From: an uncultured Kiloniellaceae bacterium
Lineage (GTDB): Bacteria; Pseudomonadota; Alphaproteobacteria; Kiloniellales; Kiloniellaceae
Length of the DNA stretch: 64,000 nucleotides
Assembly: GCA_947500035.1 (NCBI GenBank)
Contig: CANMQP010000018.1
Span: 62,001 to 126,000 of the forward strand
Direction: 5' to 3'
In this document: piece after piece, positions 50,506 through 59,239 of the stretch
Numbering within the stretch: the stretch's first letter is position 1
Layout: every line of letters begins with the position of its first letter
The notes under the pieces: generated by a model
The model's database searches: none
Seen by the model: the letters and a program-made list of their open reading frames with translations, nothing else
What the model was told of the DNA's origin: nothing
Program-made: the position numbers and the translations under genes

Positions 50506-51099
50506 TCACGCTATCCGCTTACGCCGCCCCACAAGGGCCAGCCCCGCAAAGCCAAATCCGAAGAATGCGAGAGATGCGGGCTCAGGCACCTGAACCGGAG
50601 CAACTATTGACGCGACCACAAAGGGTTCTAGTTGTTGTTGCGTCCTTTCCGTAAGCCCGCGCACCCGCAGCGATTCATCCCCATTCGGGCCGTTTGAGCA
50701 ATTCGCTTGCGTTCCGTCTAAGCACCACCAATTCCTCCCCGATCCAACCCGTGGGCTCTGGAACAGCGCCAAGCCCGGAGCTCCGAAATCAAATACCAGG
50801 CTTGTCGCGGAGGCAATGAAGCTGTTGCTCGTTAGAAGCAAGTTGGAGTTCGAATTGACGTTGTTGGGCCCGAACAGGGTAAAGCTGCTGAGGCCGTCAT
50901 CCAACGTGAGTTGCCAGTCGATAAAGTTGCCGGTGGCGAGTTGACCAAGTGTGCCATCCGTTGTGATGGTCCCGGTTACGCTACCGGCTCCTATTGTACG
51001 CTTCACATCGTAAATAAGGCTCGCGGACCCCGTCCCCGGAGAAAGAAGCGTTATCGTCAATGAAAGGATCAAAGAAACAAACACACGTCGTCTTGTCAT
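50506..51099 (-). CDS. PEP-CTERM sorting-domain protein
   Basis: This is an exported protein of about 197 residues. The signal peptide is at residues ~1-27 (RRRVFVSLILSLTITLLSPG). A beta-rich, Asn/Ser-rich body follows (FTLFGPNNVNSNSNLLLTSN). The C-terminus is a complete PEP-CTERM signal: VPEPASLAFF, a hydrophobic helix and RRKR. Such proteins are processed by an exosortase and displayed or released, often with exopolysaccharide. No exosortase is in this window. GGGGAG precedes ATG 51099. Confidence 0.88.
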   Translation of the reverse strand: MTRRRVFVSLILSLTITLLSPGTGSASLIYDVKRTIGAGSVTGTITTDGTLGQLATGNFIDWQLTLDDGLSSFTLFGPNNVNSNSNLLLTSNSFIASATSLVFDFGAPGLALFQSPRVGSGRNWWCLDGTQANCSNGPNGDESLRVRGLTERTQQQLEPFVVASIVAPVQVPEPASLAFFGFGFAGLALVGRRKRIA

Positions 51100-51123
51100 C
51101 GTGAATCTCCCCAATTCTAAAAA

Positions 51124-51264
51124 TCAACCCATTGCCCGACGAGAGCGCGCAGTACCCGCCAAACCAGCCAGTCCGACCTCCAGGACCTCCAACGTGCCTG
51201 GTTCCGAAACCGTCACGATGGAAGTTCCCCGTGCCTCAGTAAACGCAGACTGGGAGGAACCCAT
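51124..51264 (-). pseudogene. Relic of a second PEP-CTERM protein (C-terminal tail only)
   Basis: A 46-codon frame starts at ATG 51264 and ends 25 bases upstream of the intact PEP-CTERM gene. It finishes in TVSEPGTLEVLEVGLAGLAG followed by TARSRRAMG. The pattern (PEP-like EPGT, hydrophobic stretch, basic end) is a degraded PEP-CTERM signal with the first Pro changed to Ser and charged residues invading the helix. No signal peptide or body remains upstream. It suggests a decayed tandem copy. Confidence 0.6.
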
Positions 51265-51488
51265 ACAGCTCGTAAGATGAGCCGCCTCCTGTCTAGGTAT
51301 TGGCGGCCCTCCGCAGGCGAGTCAGACGCCAGGATTGAAACTCCGTTGAAAGAGGAAAACACCTACCCTGAACCACTGAAGATTCATAGGTGAGCGCTGC
51401 ACTTTGTCCAATATCTGTGCAATTTTGTCCAATATGCGCGCAAGCGACGCGTGATAGAGTTGATGTAAAGATATGCGATATGCCGTTG

Positions 51489-52412
51489 TCAGCGAAACCT
51501 GCCGCGCGCGACCAGCACCCCGGCAAGCGTAATTAGAACCATGCCGGCAAGCGTGAAGACATCGGGCTGTTCCGAAAAGAAGATGAACCCCCAGAAGGCA
51601 GCGGAAACAAGATAGGCATAATCGAAAGTGCCGATGATTTGGGGCGGCGCGATCTGGTACGCCCGCGCAACGCCCAAAAAGAACGCGGCAGAGAGCAGGC
51701 CGAGGAACGCCATCAAGCCCCACTCCTCCGCACCCATGGGCATCCAGCCCCCGAGCAGAAAGGGACTAGCGGCGGTGAGCTCCGGCCCCAGATCCAGGAA
51801 CAGAAGGGTCGCGGTCGCAAGAACGCCCGTGACGACAAAGGCCCCATGCAGACCAAGCGCGAGATTGATGGCCTCATGCTGCCGGCACCTGGCACGCGTC
51901 AGCACCATGGCCATCGAATAAAATGCCGCGCCCAGCAGCGGTAACAGGATCACCCAGGTGAAGGCCTCCGTTCCCGGTTTCAGGATCGCCGTCACACCCG
52001 CGAAGCCAACCACTACCCCCAACCACTGCCGCCGCGAGACCCGCTCACCCAGGATCACCGCGGACAAAAGCGCGGTGATGATCGGATTGCTGTAAACCGC
52101 GACGGCGGCCAGCGAAAGCTCGAGGACAGGCAGCGAAGCGTAAAACGCCAGCCATGTCAGAACGAGTAGAAGGCTGCGCGCGACAACCCACCTGTTAAAG
52201 AGGTGCCCGAAGCCGACGCGCTTCACATAACCCAAGGCCATAAGACAGGGCAGCGCGAAGATCGAGCGCGTCACGAAGACCTGCCAGAGCGTGAGATCCG
52301 CGCTGACCAGCTTCACCACTGCATCGGCGAAGGCCATCGCTGTCACGGACGCGAGGATAATCACGATACCCTGTGCGACCTGATCCGGTTGTTGTGCCGT
52401 GCCCTGCGTCAA
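51489..52412 (-). CDS. EamA/DMT superfamily transporter (pair 2)
   Basis: This is a ten-helix inner-membrane protein of about 307 residues. AVVKLVSADLTLWQVFVTRS, SAVILGERVSRRQWLGVVVG and FFSEQPDVFTLAGMVLITLA mirror the transporter at 26314 along its length, including the charged RARC/RGRC segment in the middle. The start is uncertain: TTG 52412 follows GAGGAGGGAGC, and TTG 52436 is also open. It is divergent from a LysR gene. The substrate is unknown. Confidence 0.86.
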   Translation of the reverse strand: MTQGTAQQPDQVAQGIVIILASVTAMAFADAVVKLVSADLTLWQVFVTRSIFALPCLMALGYVKRVGFGHLFNRWVVARSLLLVLTWLAFYASLPVLELSLAAVAVYSNPIITALLSAVILGERVSRRQWLGVVVGFAGVTAILKPGTEAFTWVILLPLLGAAFYSMAMVLTRARCRQHEAINLALGLHGAFVVTGVLATATLLFLDLGPELTAASPFLLGGWMPMGAEEWGLMAFLGLLSAAFFLGVARAYQIAPPQIIGTFDYAYLVSAAFWGFIFFSEQPDVFTLAGMVLITLAGVLVARGRFR

Positions 52413-52490
52413 GCTCCCTCCTCTCGTCTGCTTCAACGCTCCAGACTACCGGCATTCAATACTTTCGATAAGACCTTGTGAATTTACCCT

Positions 52491-52513
52491 ATTATTTAGT
52501 ATTTTTAAATAAT
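52491..52513. promoter_or_regulatory. Inverted repeat at the lysR start (pair 2)
   Basis: ATTATTTA (52491-52498) and TAAATAAT (52506-52513) are exact inverted copies separated by seven bases and run into the LysR ATG at 52512. The position suits autorepression. Confidence 0.5.
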
Positions 52514-53426
52514 GGAACGTGCACCGATTCACGGTATAGAGGTCTTCCTGACGATTGTCCGCGAGGGCTCCATGCGCGCCGCCGCCGAGGTACTGGGCGT
52601 CGGTGCGCCTGCGGTCAGCCTTCAGTTGAAAGCCCTGGAAGACAGGCTCGGTGTAGACCTCCTCTTCAGAACCACGCGCAGCATCGAGATGACCGACGCC
52701 GGCCGCGTTCTCTTTGAGGCCGCCGACCCGGCCTACCGCGACATGGTCCATGCGGTAAGGAAATCGCAGGAGAGCGCGAAATCGACGACGGGGACCCTCC
52801 GTCTCAGTCTGTCACGGGGTGCCTATATCACAGCGGTCGCACCCGTTCTGGCGAAGTTTCGGGCCGAAAATCCCGGGATCACCCTCGATATATCCTGGAA
52901 CGAGGAGCTGGTGGATATCCTGCGCGAGGGCTTTCACGCAGGGATACGCCTGGGGGACATTCTGGCGCCCGATATGCTTGCCGTCCGCGTCACCGGGCCG
53001 GTTCCCTCGGCTTTTTTCGCGTCTCCCGAATATCTCAAGGAACAGGGCAAGCCGAAGCATCCGCGCGACTTGCTGGACCATCACTGCATCCGCTACCGGC
53101 AGCCGACCTCGAAAGCGATCCGGGAATGGTGGGTGACCGAAAAAGGTCAGGAAACGCGGATCGACCCGCCCAGCCGGCTCGTCTTCGACACCGTCATCGG
53201 CGTCATCCAGGCCGCGCGCGAAGGCCACGGCATCGGCTGGTCCATGCGCACGACCATGGAAGAGCATCTGCGGAGCGGAGAGCTGGAAACGATCCTCGAG
53301 CCCTACGCCAGACCCCTGCCGCCTTTCTACATCTACTATCCCGACCAGAACAAAAGGGTCGAATGTCTCCGGCTCTTTGTCGATTGCCTGAAGCAGCAGC
53401 AACGTCAGGAGAATGCCAAAAGGTGA
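52512..53426 (+). CDS. LysR family regulator divergent from an EamA transporter (pair 2)
   Basis: This is a 304-residue LysR protein paralogous to the one at 25323: HGIEVFLTIVREGSMRAAAE, REGFHAGIRLGDILAPDMLA, HPRDLLDHHCIRYR and GHGIGWSMRTTMEEHLRSGE align almost word for word. The partner gene is likewise an EamA transporter, so the module was duplicated as a unit. The effector is unknown. Confidence 0.88.
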   Translation: MERAPIHGIEVFLTIVREGSMRAAAEVLGVGAPAVSLQLKALEDRLGVDLLFRTTRSIEMTDAGRVLFEAADPAYRDMVHAVRKSQESAKSTTGTLRLSLSRGAYITAVAPVLAKFRAENPGITLDISWNEELVDILREGFHAGIRLGDILAPDMLAVRVTGPVPSAFFASPEYLKEQGKPKHPRDLLDHHCIRYRQPTSKAIREWWVTEKGQETRIDPPSRLVFDTVIGVIQAAREGHGIGWSMRTTMEEHLRSGELETILEPYARPLPPFYIYYPDQNKRVECLRLFVDCLKQQQRQENAKR

Positions 53427-53450
53427 CATGCGCGCGTCAAACGTCGGCGG

Positions 53451-53464
53451 TGCGGACGAAGCCG
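53451..53464. repeat. Third, near-identical copy of the dispersed 14-mer
   Basis: TGCGGACGAAGCCG differs by one base from the copies at 46206 and 46846. Here it is flanked by CGGCGG and CCGCCG, so a hairpin can form. It lies just after the LysR stop. Confidence 0.4.
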
Positions 53465-53601
53465 CCGTCGGATCCGTAAGGCCGCTGGCTCTGCAAGATC
53501 GAATGATCTCCTCGCGGTGACAGGCAGAGCAGCGCCGTTGCCTCAGCCGGTAACTGCGTGCAAGAGTTCTGCAATCCGAATGAAGCAACACAACGCCCTT
53601 T

Positions 53602-54525
53602 ATGTCAAAGACACCACCTGGATTCGATCATATTGACCTCAAGCTGATTGCGGCACTCATTGCGCTGATCGAAGAACGCTCGACAACGAAGGCGGCCCGG
53701 CGTCTGCATCTTGCCCAATCCACCGTGTCCGGCACGCTGGCGCGGCTTCGGGATATCTTTGACGATGAGCTCCTGGTCCGTCAGGGCCGCGATCTTGTGC
53801 CAACGCTTCGCGCGGAGGAGCTGTTGCTGGCTTTGCGGCCTCACTATGAGGGTCTGGCAGCGGCTCTTGGCGAAGTCCGCGCATTCAATCCTGAAACTGA
53901 CGCGCGGGTGTTCCGCTTCGGATGCACGGATGCCTTTGCTCTGGCGGCGCTGCCAAAACTGACGGAGACACTGCGAAGCAAAGCGCCCTCTTGTGATCTC
54001 TCCATTCGGATCGGCGACTATCGAACGCTGCCGGAAATGTTGTCGAGCGGTGAGGTCTCGACCGTTGCCGGGTATCTGCGCGAGGATCCCACGGCAACCG
54101 CGAAAACACGCGTATTGCGCAATGCGCCGTGGGTTGTTGTGCGCAACGCGGCCTCACCTCCTCTTGCGGGGCTCGACGACTTTTGTGCGCGTCCGCAAGC
54201 GCTGGTGACGCCGATAGGAGACCTGTCCGGGTTTGTCGATGATCAATTGCAGTCAATCGGCCGGGAAAGGCGCATCGTCTTGGGTCTCTCAAGCTTCTCC
54301 CTCATCCTTGCGGCTTTGCCCGGAACCGACTTGATCACGACTGTGCCCGATTTCGCTGCCTATGGCCTTGCGCGTCATGCCGCGTTCGAAATCGAACCCT
54401 GCCCCGTGGCAGTCCCGCCAGTGACCAATGCACTGGCGTGGAGTGCGACGACCCATCGCGATCCAGCTGAAGCCTGGTTTCGTGCCGCCGTTGCAGATGC
54501 GTTTGAAGCCGGTAAATCACACTGA
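53602..54525 (+). CDS. LysR family regulator, NodD/LinR-like
   Basis: This 307-residue protein belongs to the branch that begins with a long first helix (DHIDLKLIAALIALIEERST-type opening) and the motif LHLAQSTVSGTLARLRDIFD with DDELLVRQGRDLVPT. The effector domain has FRFGCTDAFALAALPKLTET. It precedes the DJ-1/PfpI gene by about 120 bases in the same direction and may regulate it. Confidence 0.86.
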   Translation: MSKTPPGFDHIDLKLIAALIALIEERSTTKAARRLHLAQSTVSGTLARLRDIFDDELLVRQGRDLVPTLRAEELLLALRPHYEGLAAALGEVRAFNPETDARVFRFGCTDAFALAALPKLTETLRSKAPSCDLSIRIGDYRTLPEMLSSGEVSTVAGYLREDPTATAKTRVLRNAPWVVVRNAASPPLAGLDDFCARPQALVTPIGDLSGFVDDQLQSIGRERRIVLGLSSFSLILAALPGTDLITTVPDFAAYGLARHAAFEIEPCPVAVPPVTNALAWSATTHRDPAEAWFRAAVADAFEAGKSH

Positions 54526-54644
54526 ATGCTCGATTGTCAGGGCGTCTGGCCAAAGCGATTTGATCTATCGGAGCTACCGATTTCTCGAAACGACGCACCA
54601 GCCTCATCTTTGGATCAAGCGAAACGCACAGCGGAGTTGATCCA

Positions 54645-55358
54645 ATGCAAAACATCCTGATCGTCCTCACCTCCCACACCACCATGGGCGACACGAACAA
54701 GCCGACGGGCTTTTACTTTGAAGAAATGGCGACCCCTTACTGGGCAATGGTGGATGCAGGTCACGAGGTGACCATCGTCTCGATCAAAGGGGGCGCGGCA
54801 GTACACGACCCGTCAAGCCTGGACCCGGACCCAGCGAAGCGCCCGGCGCCCGTCGGGAGGTTCATTGAGGACACCACCGCCATGGCAAGACTGGCCAATA
54901 CCCCCGCGATCACCGACATCGACCCAATGGACTATGACGCGATCTTCCTGCCCGGCGGACATGGCACTGTTTGGGACCTGCCCGATAGCGCCGCTTTGGC
55001 CGGCGCCGTGGGCCGCATCTATGATGCGGGCGGCGTGGTTGCCGCTGTCTGCCACGGCCCGGCCGGTCTCGTGAACGCCAAGCGCGCCGATGGCAGACCG
55101 CTGGTCGAAGGCCGGCGCGTCAATAGCTTTACCGATACCGAGGAAGAGGCCGTGGGCCTCTCCGACATCGTACCCTTTCTGCTGGAAACCCGCTTACGCG
55201 CGCTGGGTGCGATTTTTGAGGCTGGTGAGAATTTCACACCCCATGTCGTGCGTGACGGGCGTCTGATCACCGGTCAGAATCCGCAGTCGAGCGATGCAGT
55301 AGGCGCCCATCTCGTCGAAGCCCTGGCGGACGCGAGCGCGAGAGCCCGCGCCTCTTAA
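54645..55358 (+). CDS. DJ-1/PfpI family protein (HchA-like)
   Basis: This 237-residue protein has the class I glutamine-amidotransferase-like fold. The nucleophile Cys is in AAVCHGPAGLV, with an acidic partner in YDAIFLPGGHGTVWDLPDS. NKPTGFYFEEMATPYWAMVD is typical of the HchA-like/glyoxalase III subgroup. Glyoxalase, deglycase or chaperone activity has been proposed for relatives. The VOC gene follows after a repeat-bearing gap. Confidence 0.86.
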   Translation: MQNILIVLTSHTTMGDTNKPTGFYFEEMATPYWAMVDAGHEVTIVSIKGGAAVHDPSSLDPDPAKRPAPVGRFIEDTTAMARLANTPAITDIDPMDYDAIFLPGGHGTVWDLPDSAALAGAVGRIYDAGGVVAAVCHGPAGLVNAKRADGRPLVEGRRVNSFTDTEEEAVGLSDIVPFLLETRLRALGAIFEAGENFTPHVVRDGRLITGQNPQSSDAVGAHLVEALADASARARAS

Positions 55359-55446
55359 GGCGCCTCTCTTGCGGCTCGGCCGTACATAGGTTGCTCTACG
55401 CGGGCTGGAAGGGCTTCACCTGTAAACGTGATCCGGTCTGCGTCTT

Positions 55447-55515
55447 ATGGTTAGATCAGACTCAATGGGACACGAATTCATTGAATCTAGTGTGATTCAG
55501 TCTCTGAAGTTCGCC
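55447..55515. repeat. Dispersed intergenic repeat, copy 1 (upstream of the VOC gene)
   Basis: It begins ATGGTTAGATCAGACTCA (55447-55464). A second part, starting TTGAATCTAGTGTGATTCAG (55481), runs to 55515. That 35-base part recurs inverted at 62886-62920 with three mismatches. The first part recurs at 56022 after the VOC gene. Confidence 0.6.
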
Positions 55516-55539
55516 GACAAAGGTAAAAGGAATAGGAAG

Positions 55540-55980
55540 ATGGAATATCTCCACACGATGGTTCGCTGCGCTGATCTCGAGGCGTCACTGGACTTTTATT
55601 GTAAGAAGCTCGGCCTTGTCGAAGTGAACCGGATGGAGAATGAGGGCGGGCGTTTCACGCTCGTCTTTCTCGCCGCGCCCGGAGACGTGGGCCGTGCGAA
55701 AGACGCCAAAAGCCCCCTTGTCGAGCTGACCTACAACTGGGACCCCGAGAGCTACGCGGGCGGCCGGAATTTCGGCCACCTTGCTTACCGCGTGGACGAC
55801 CTTTACACGCTTTGCCAAAACCTCCTGGACGCGGGCGTGGTCATCAACCGCCCACCACGCGACGGACACATGGCGTTCGTACGTTCACCCGACGGCATCT
55901 CGATTGAGCTGCTCCAGGCAGGCCAGGCGCTGGAACCAGCCGAACCCTGGAAGTCCATGCCCAATGTCGGGGAATGGTGA
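55540..55980 (+). CDS. VOC (glyoxalase I-like) family protein
   Basis: This is a protein of about 146 residues. MEYLHTMVRCADLEASLDFY begins the first beta-alpha-beta unit with a metal-ligand His. ELTYNWDPESYAGGRNFGHL carries the second His and the lactoylglutathione-lyase signature. SPDGISIELLQ ends in the metal Glu. It resembles glyoxalase I and would detoxify methylglyoxal with glutathione. The adjoining DJ-1-family gene suggests a shared aldehyde-stress role. Related repeats flank the gene. ATG 55540 was chosen because the upstream frame is repeat sequence. Confidence 0.86.
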   Translation: MEYLHTMVRCADLEASLDFYCKKLGLVEVNRMENEGGRFTLVFLAAPGDVGRAKDAKSPLVELTYNWDPESYAGGRNFGHLAYRVDDLYTLCQNLLDAGVVINRPPRDGHMAFVRSPDGISIELLQAGQALEPAEPWKSMPNVGEW

Positions 55981-56021
55981 GGTCCGCGACACGGAAAATA
56001 TGTGAATCCGTTCGAATTCGT

Positions 56022-56100
56022 ATGGTTAGATTAGATTCACAAGTGCGATGCATCGCCCTCGGCGATTCCATCTAAACTTGATCTGATCCAGTCCCTCGCC
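56022..56100. repeat. Dispersed intergenic repeat, copy 2 (downstream of the VOC gene)
   Basis: ATGGTTAGATTAGATTCA (56022-56039) matches the opening of copy 1 at 16 of 18 positions. A diverged second part (CTTGATCTGATCCAGTCCCT) follows, with a small hairpin ATCGCC-CTC-GGCGAT between them. Copies 1 and 2 lie in the same orientation around the VOC gene. Confidence 0.45.
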
Positions 56101-56111
56101 ATTAAGGCGGG

Positions 56112-56714
56112 TTATGACCCGGGCAAAATCACAGCGCCCAGATCGGCCAGGATGGCCTTGGACTGCCGGCAGTCGGCAAGGCCGTTTTTGCAGATGAAAT
56201 GCAGCTTGGATCTCCCACTGCGATCCGTCGGATTCGGCAGTTCCACAAGCGCCAGATCGCCGTAAGGACCGCCACCCGTTCGTATCAGGCAATCGATTTC
56301 ATCCCGCCGGATGCGCTCGACATCTGACGTTTCGATGGTCTGGCGGACATGGGGGTGGAGGGCATCGCGCTGCGCAGGCCATCCCTCCGGCAGCAGCGCC
56401 GCAGCCTTGGGGCAGAGGCCAAGGGTGAATTTCCTGCCGTTGATATCGGGCGCAATCTCTTCCGTCGCATCCGTGAGGTCCTCAAACACCCGGGAAATGC
56501 GCGGCAGGTAAGTCTCCCCGGCTCCGGTCAGCAGCAGCCCATGGGGCAAACGCCGGAACAGCGCGACGCCGAGGGAGGCTTCCAGCTTCTTGACCTGCTG
56601 GCTGACCGCGCCCGGTGTGACGCCAAGTTCGCTTGCCGCTGTTTTGAAACTCAAATGCCGTGCGGCGGCTTCAAAGGCGCGCAAGCTGTTCAAGGATGGA
56701 AGACGATAGGTCAT
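56112..56714 (-). pseudogene. LysR (GcvA-like) regulator with an internal deletion
   Basis: The first ~165 residues are a normal GcvA-type LysR: LPSLNSLRAFEAAARHLSFK, TPGAVSQQVKKLEASLGVAL and GLCPKAAALLPEGW. After GPYGDLALVEL the sequence jumps to SKLHFICKNGLADCRQSKAI, which looks like the last strand and helix of the effector domain. About 90-100 middle residues are missing, giving 200 rather than ~300. The frame is intact across the join. The DNA-binding half could still be made, but normal ligand sensing is unlikely. It is divergent from the ATC-hydrolase-like gene. Confidence 0.65.
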
Positions 56715-56895
56715 TTCTTTCTCCTGCGCGCAACACTACAGGAGTTGCAGCGCAATCAGACTCAGAAATTCTAATCCTGGAGGAGAGCTTTTCTGCGTTG
56801 AGCGCCGGAGACTCCCGCCAATAAGATCGCAGCAACAAACCCAAGGTCGGAAGCGGTCTCGCCGACCAGGCTTTCTTCAAAAATGGAGTGGGATC

Positions 56896-57375
56896 TTGAG
56901 CAAACTTCAGGGCAACCCCGATGTCTACGACGCCATCAAAGAACGCGGAATGCTCTATCTCGCGAGCTTTCAGGAACTCAGGAAACGCTACGGCGAGGCG
57001 GAAGCCATCAGTGTCATGCGCAGCATCAGTCACGCCCACGGCGTCCGGGTTGGAAAAACCATGGCGCAGTTCGGGCCACGCGACTTTGAAGGGATCTGCA
57101 GGGCTTGGGTCCTTTCGCCGGAAAACGGCGCGACCTTCCGGCCCGATATCCGACGGGTCGACGACAGCGGGATCGAGGTCAAAATGAAGGCCTGCCCGAT
57201 TAAAGACGCCTGGGTTGACGCCGGATGCAGTGATGAAGAGATCTGCACCCTGCTTTACTGCGCGTCGGCCTACGACCGGGCTGCCCTGGAGGCCGCGGGC
57301 TTCGCCTGTGAGATCGAACTCTGGTCGCCGGGAAAAGAGGGCTGCTGCCTGACCCGGATCACAGAGAAGTCTTGA
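56896..57375 (+). CDS. L-2-amino-thiazoline-4-carboxylic acid hydrolase-like protein
   Basis: This is a 159-residue soluble protein of the ATC-hydrolase family (PF14196). RDFEGICRAWVLSPENGATF and CPIKDAWVDAGCSDEEICTL, with several conserved Cys (ICTLLYCASAYD, GCCLTRI), fit it. The named activity opens the thiazoline ring on the route to cysteine, but many members are uncharacterised. It starts with TTG 56896 after GGAG. It precedes the ureohydrolase by about 60 bases, so both may act on one C-N compound. Confidence 0.75.
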   Translation: MSKLQGNPDVYDAIKERGMLYLASFQELRKRYGEAEAISVMRSISHAHGVRVGKTMAQFGPRDFEGICRAWVLSPENGATFRPDIRRVDDSGIEVKMKACPIKDAWVDAGCSDEEICTLLYCASAYDRAALEAAGFACEIELWSPGKEGCCLTRITEKS

Positions 57376-57436
57376 TCTCCGGCTCTGCACGCCAAACACT
57401 CTCTAAAACTCAAAACGCCAAGGGAGAAACCGCCCG

Positions 57437-58357
57437 ATGACAGCAAGCTTTGACCCGCCCGGGACTCCTTTCATCGGCGCCGGTAAAGAAACGGCCGTGA
57501 CAGATGCGGACCTTGTTGTCTTCGCTGCGCCGCACGGAACCCCCTACCCCGGGATCGACAACGAACCCTATGCCGCGACTGCGGAGGCTTTACGGCAGGC
57601 CCTGGCGGAAGATGCACTATGGCTGGATCATTGGGATTTCGATCTGGATGGTCCGCTACTGGGCGACGGGAACTTCATGGTCGCCGACGCCGGCAATCTC
57701 AAAACCTCTTCCCTGGATGGAGAGGGCAACCGGCATCTGATCCGGCAGGCCACCACTCAGATTCTGGACGCCGGCGCCATCCCGCTCATGATCGGCGGGG
57801 ACGATTCAACCCCCATTCCGTTTATCGAAGCCCTGGCCCCTCTCGGTCCCCTCACCGTCATTCAGATTGACGCTCACATGGACTGGCGGGATGAACGCCG
57901 CGGCGAACCCATGGGATTCTCCAGCCCCATGAGGCGGGCCTCGGAAATGGATCATGTGGAGAATATGATCCAGGTCGGCGTGCGTGGACTGGGATCGGCC
58001 CGCCGGGTGGAGGTCGAGGCTGCAAGAGACTGGGGCTCAAAAATCATTACCGCCAGAGAGTTTCATCGCGACGGTATAGATGCTGTTCTGAAGCACCTGA
58101 AAAGCGGCAGCAACTGCATGATCACCTGGGACTGCGACGGCATGGACCCCGGCATCATGCCCGCCGTCATGGCACCGACTCCCGGCGGTCTCTCCTACAT
58201 GCAATCGATCGATCTGATTCATGCCGTGATCAAAAAAGCCAGGCTCGTCGCCTTCGATCTGGTGGAGTTCGTGCCGGGACGGGACCCGGATGGGACCGCC
58301 GCCATCACCGCGGCGCGCATCTGCGCAAACGCGCTCGGCGGCCTTGCCCGCAAATAA
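57437..58357 (+). CDS. Ureohydrolase (arginase/agmatinase) family protein with an altered metal site
   Basis: This is a 306-residue ureohydrolase-fold enzyme. The metal motifs are IDAHMDWRD (Asp145, His147, Asp149) and WDCDGMDPG (Asp232, Asp234). The first motif is GGDDS (residues 120-124) where arginases and agmatinases have GGDHS, so Asp123 replaces a metal-binding His. I recall a subgroup with this change. It should hydrolyse a guanidino or amidino compound, releasing urea or a related product, but the usual substrates cannot be assumed. It is co-directional with the ATC-hydrolase-like gene. Confidence 0.83.
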   Translation: MTASFDPPGTPFIGAGKETAVTDADLVVFAAPHGTPYPGIDNEPYAATAEALRQALAEDALWLDHWDFDLDGPLLGDGNFMVADAGNLKTSSLDGEGNRHLIRQATTQILDAGAIPLMIGGDDSTPIPFIEALAPLGPLTVIQIDAHMDWRDERRGEPMGFSSPMRRASEMDHVENMIQVGVRGLGSARRVEVEAARDWGSKIITAREFHRDGIDAVLKHLKSGSNCMITWDCDGMDPGIMPAVMAPTPGGLSYMQSIDLIHAVIKKARLVAFDLVEFVPGRDPDGTAAITAARICANALGGLARK

Positions 58358-58435
58358 CAGTCATCCATCCGCGGGGCATACAGCGCGGATCGGACCGCTC
58401 CCTGCTGCCGGCGCCAAATGAAAATCGGGAAAGCC

Positions 58436-59239
58436 TTAAAGTGTAAGGACAAGCGGAAGATGGTCCGAGACTTCGGGCTGTTCGATCACCTGGAAATCCC
58501 GCACCGCGTCTTCGTTGTCGATCAGCATGTAATCGGCAAAACGTCCCGGCTTCTTGTAATGCGAGCTGCGGGTGCTGTTGAAGCCGCGGCCTTGGACCAG
58601 TTCGGTCAGTCCGGCCTCTTCCAGAATCCGAAGCGCAGCGCTCCCCGGCTCCAGATTGAAGTCCCCACAAACCACGGTGACGTCGCCGGGTTCCGAGACA
58701 GCCCGGGAGATCTCGAGCAAACGGCGGGATTGGGCTGAGCGTTCCGGTGTATCCATCTTACCGTTCAGGTCTCTGAGACCATGCATATGGGTTATGTTGA
58801 CATAGCCTTCGCGCCCATAATCGTAAACACGGACGCCATGCGCGCTTCTGGAACGCGGGTGATCGCCGTAGCCCACAGGCGAGTAGGACTTGTGCACGAA
58901 GCCCTGATGCTGACCCACGATCGGGTAGGATCGCCGCACAAAGGTCGCCAGCCCCCATTGCGAGGCGATCGATTGCTCCTCGTCCCACAAAACACCCTGA
59001 GCCGCCGGGCAGAAGACCGCAACATGCTCGGGAAGAACCGCACAGACATCGCGAAAGAGATTGGCGCGCTGGGGCAGCACGTGGTCGCCATCCCGATAGG
59101 TCAGCCAGTCTTTATCCGTCTCCGGACTGTGGACGACCTCCTGAAGGCACAGAACATCAGGTGCGCTTGTACTCAGAAAGGGCAAAAGATCGGCGTGCAG
59201 CTTTCCACCCCAGGCATTCAGGCACATGACGCGCATCAC
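58436..59239 (-). CDS. Endonuclease/exonuclease/phosphatase (EEP) family protein
   Basis: This is a 267-residue protein with the DNase I-like fold. RVMCLNAWGG, DVLCLQEVVHS (catalytic Glu), VCGDFNLEPGS (Asp and Asn) and EVSDHLPLVLTL (Asp-His) are the active-site motifs. HMHGLRDLNGK supplies the middle His region. No signal peptide is seen. It may hydrolyse nucleic acid or a phosphoester. Two adjacent ATGs (59239, 59236) are possible starts. Confidence 0.87.
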   Translation of the reverse strand: MMRVMCLNAWGGKLHADLLPFLSTSAPDVLCLQEVVHSPETDKDWLTYRDGDHVLPQRANLFRDVCAVLPEHVAVFCPAAQGVLWDEEQSIASQWGLATFVRRSYPIVGQHQGFVHKSYSPVGYGDHPRSRSAHGVRVYDYGREGYVNITHMHGLRDLNGKMDTPERSAQSRRLLEISRAVSEPGDVTVVCGDFNLEPGSAALRILEEAGLTELVQGRGFNSTRSSHYKKPGRFADYMLIDNEDAVRDFQVIEQPEVSDHLPLVLTL

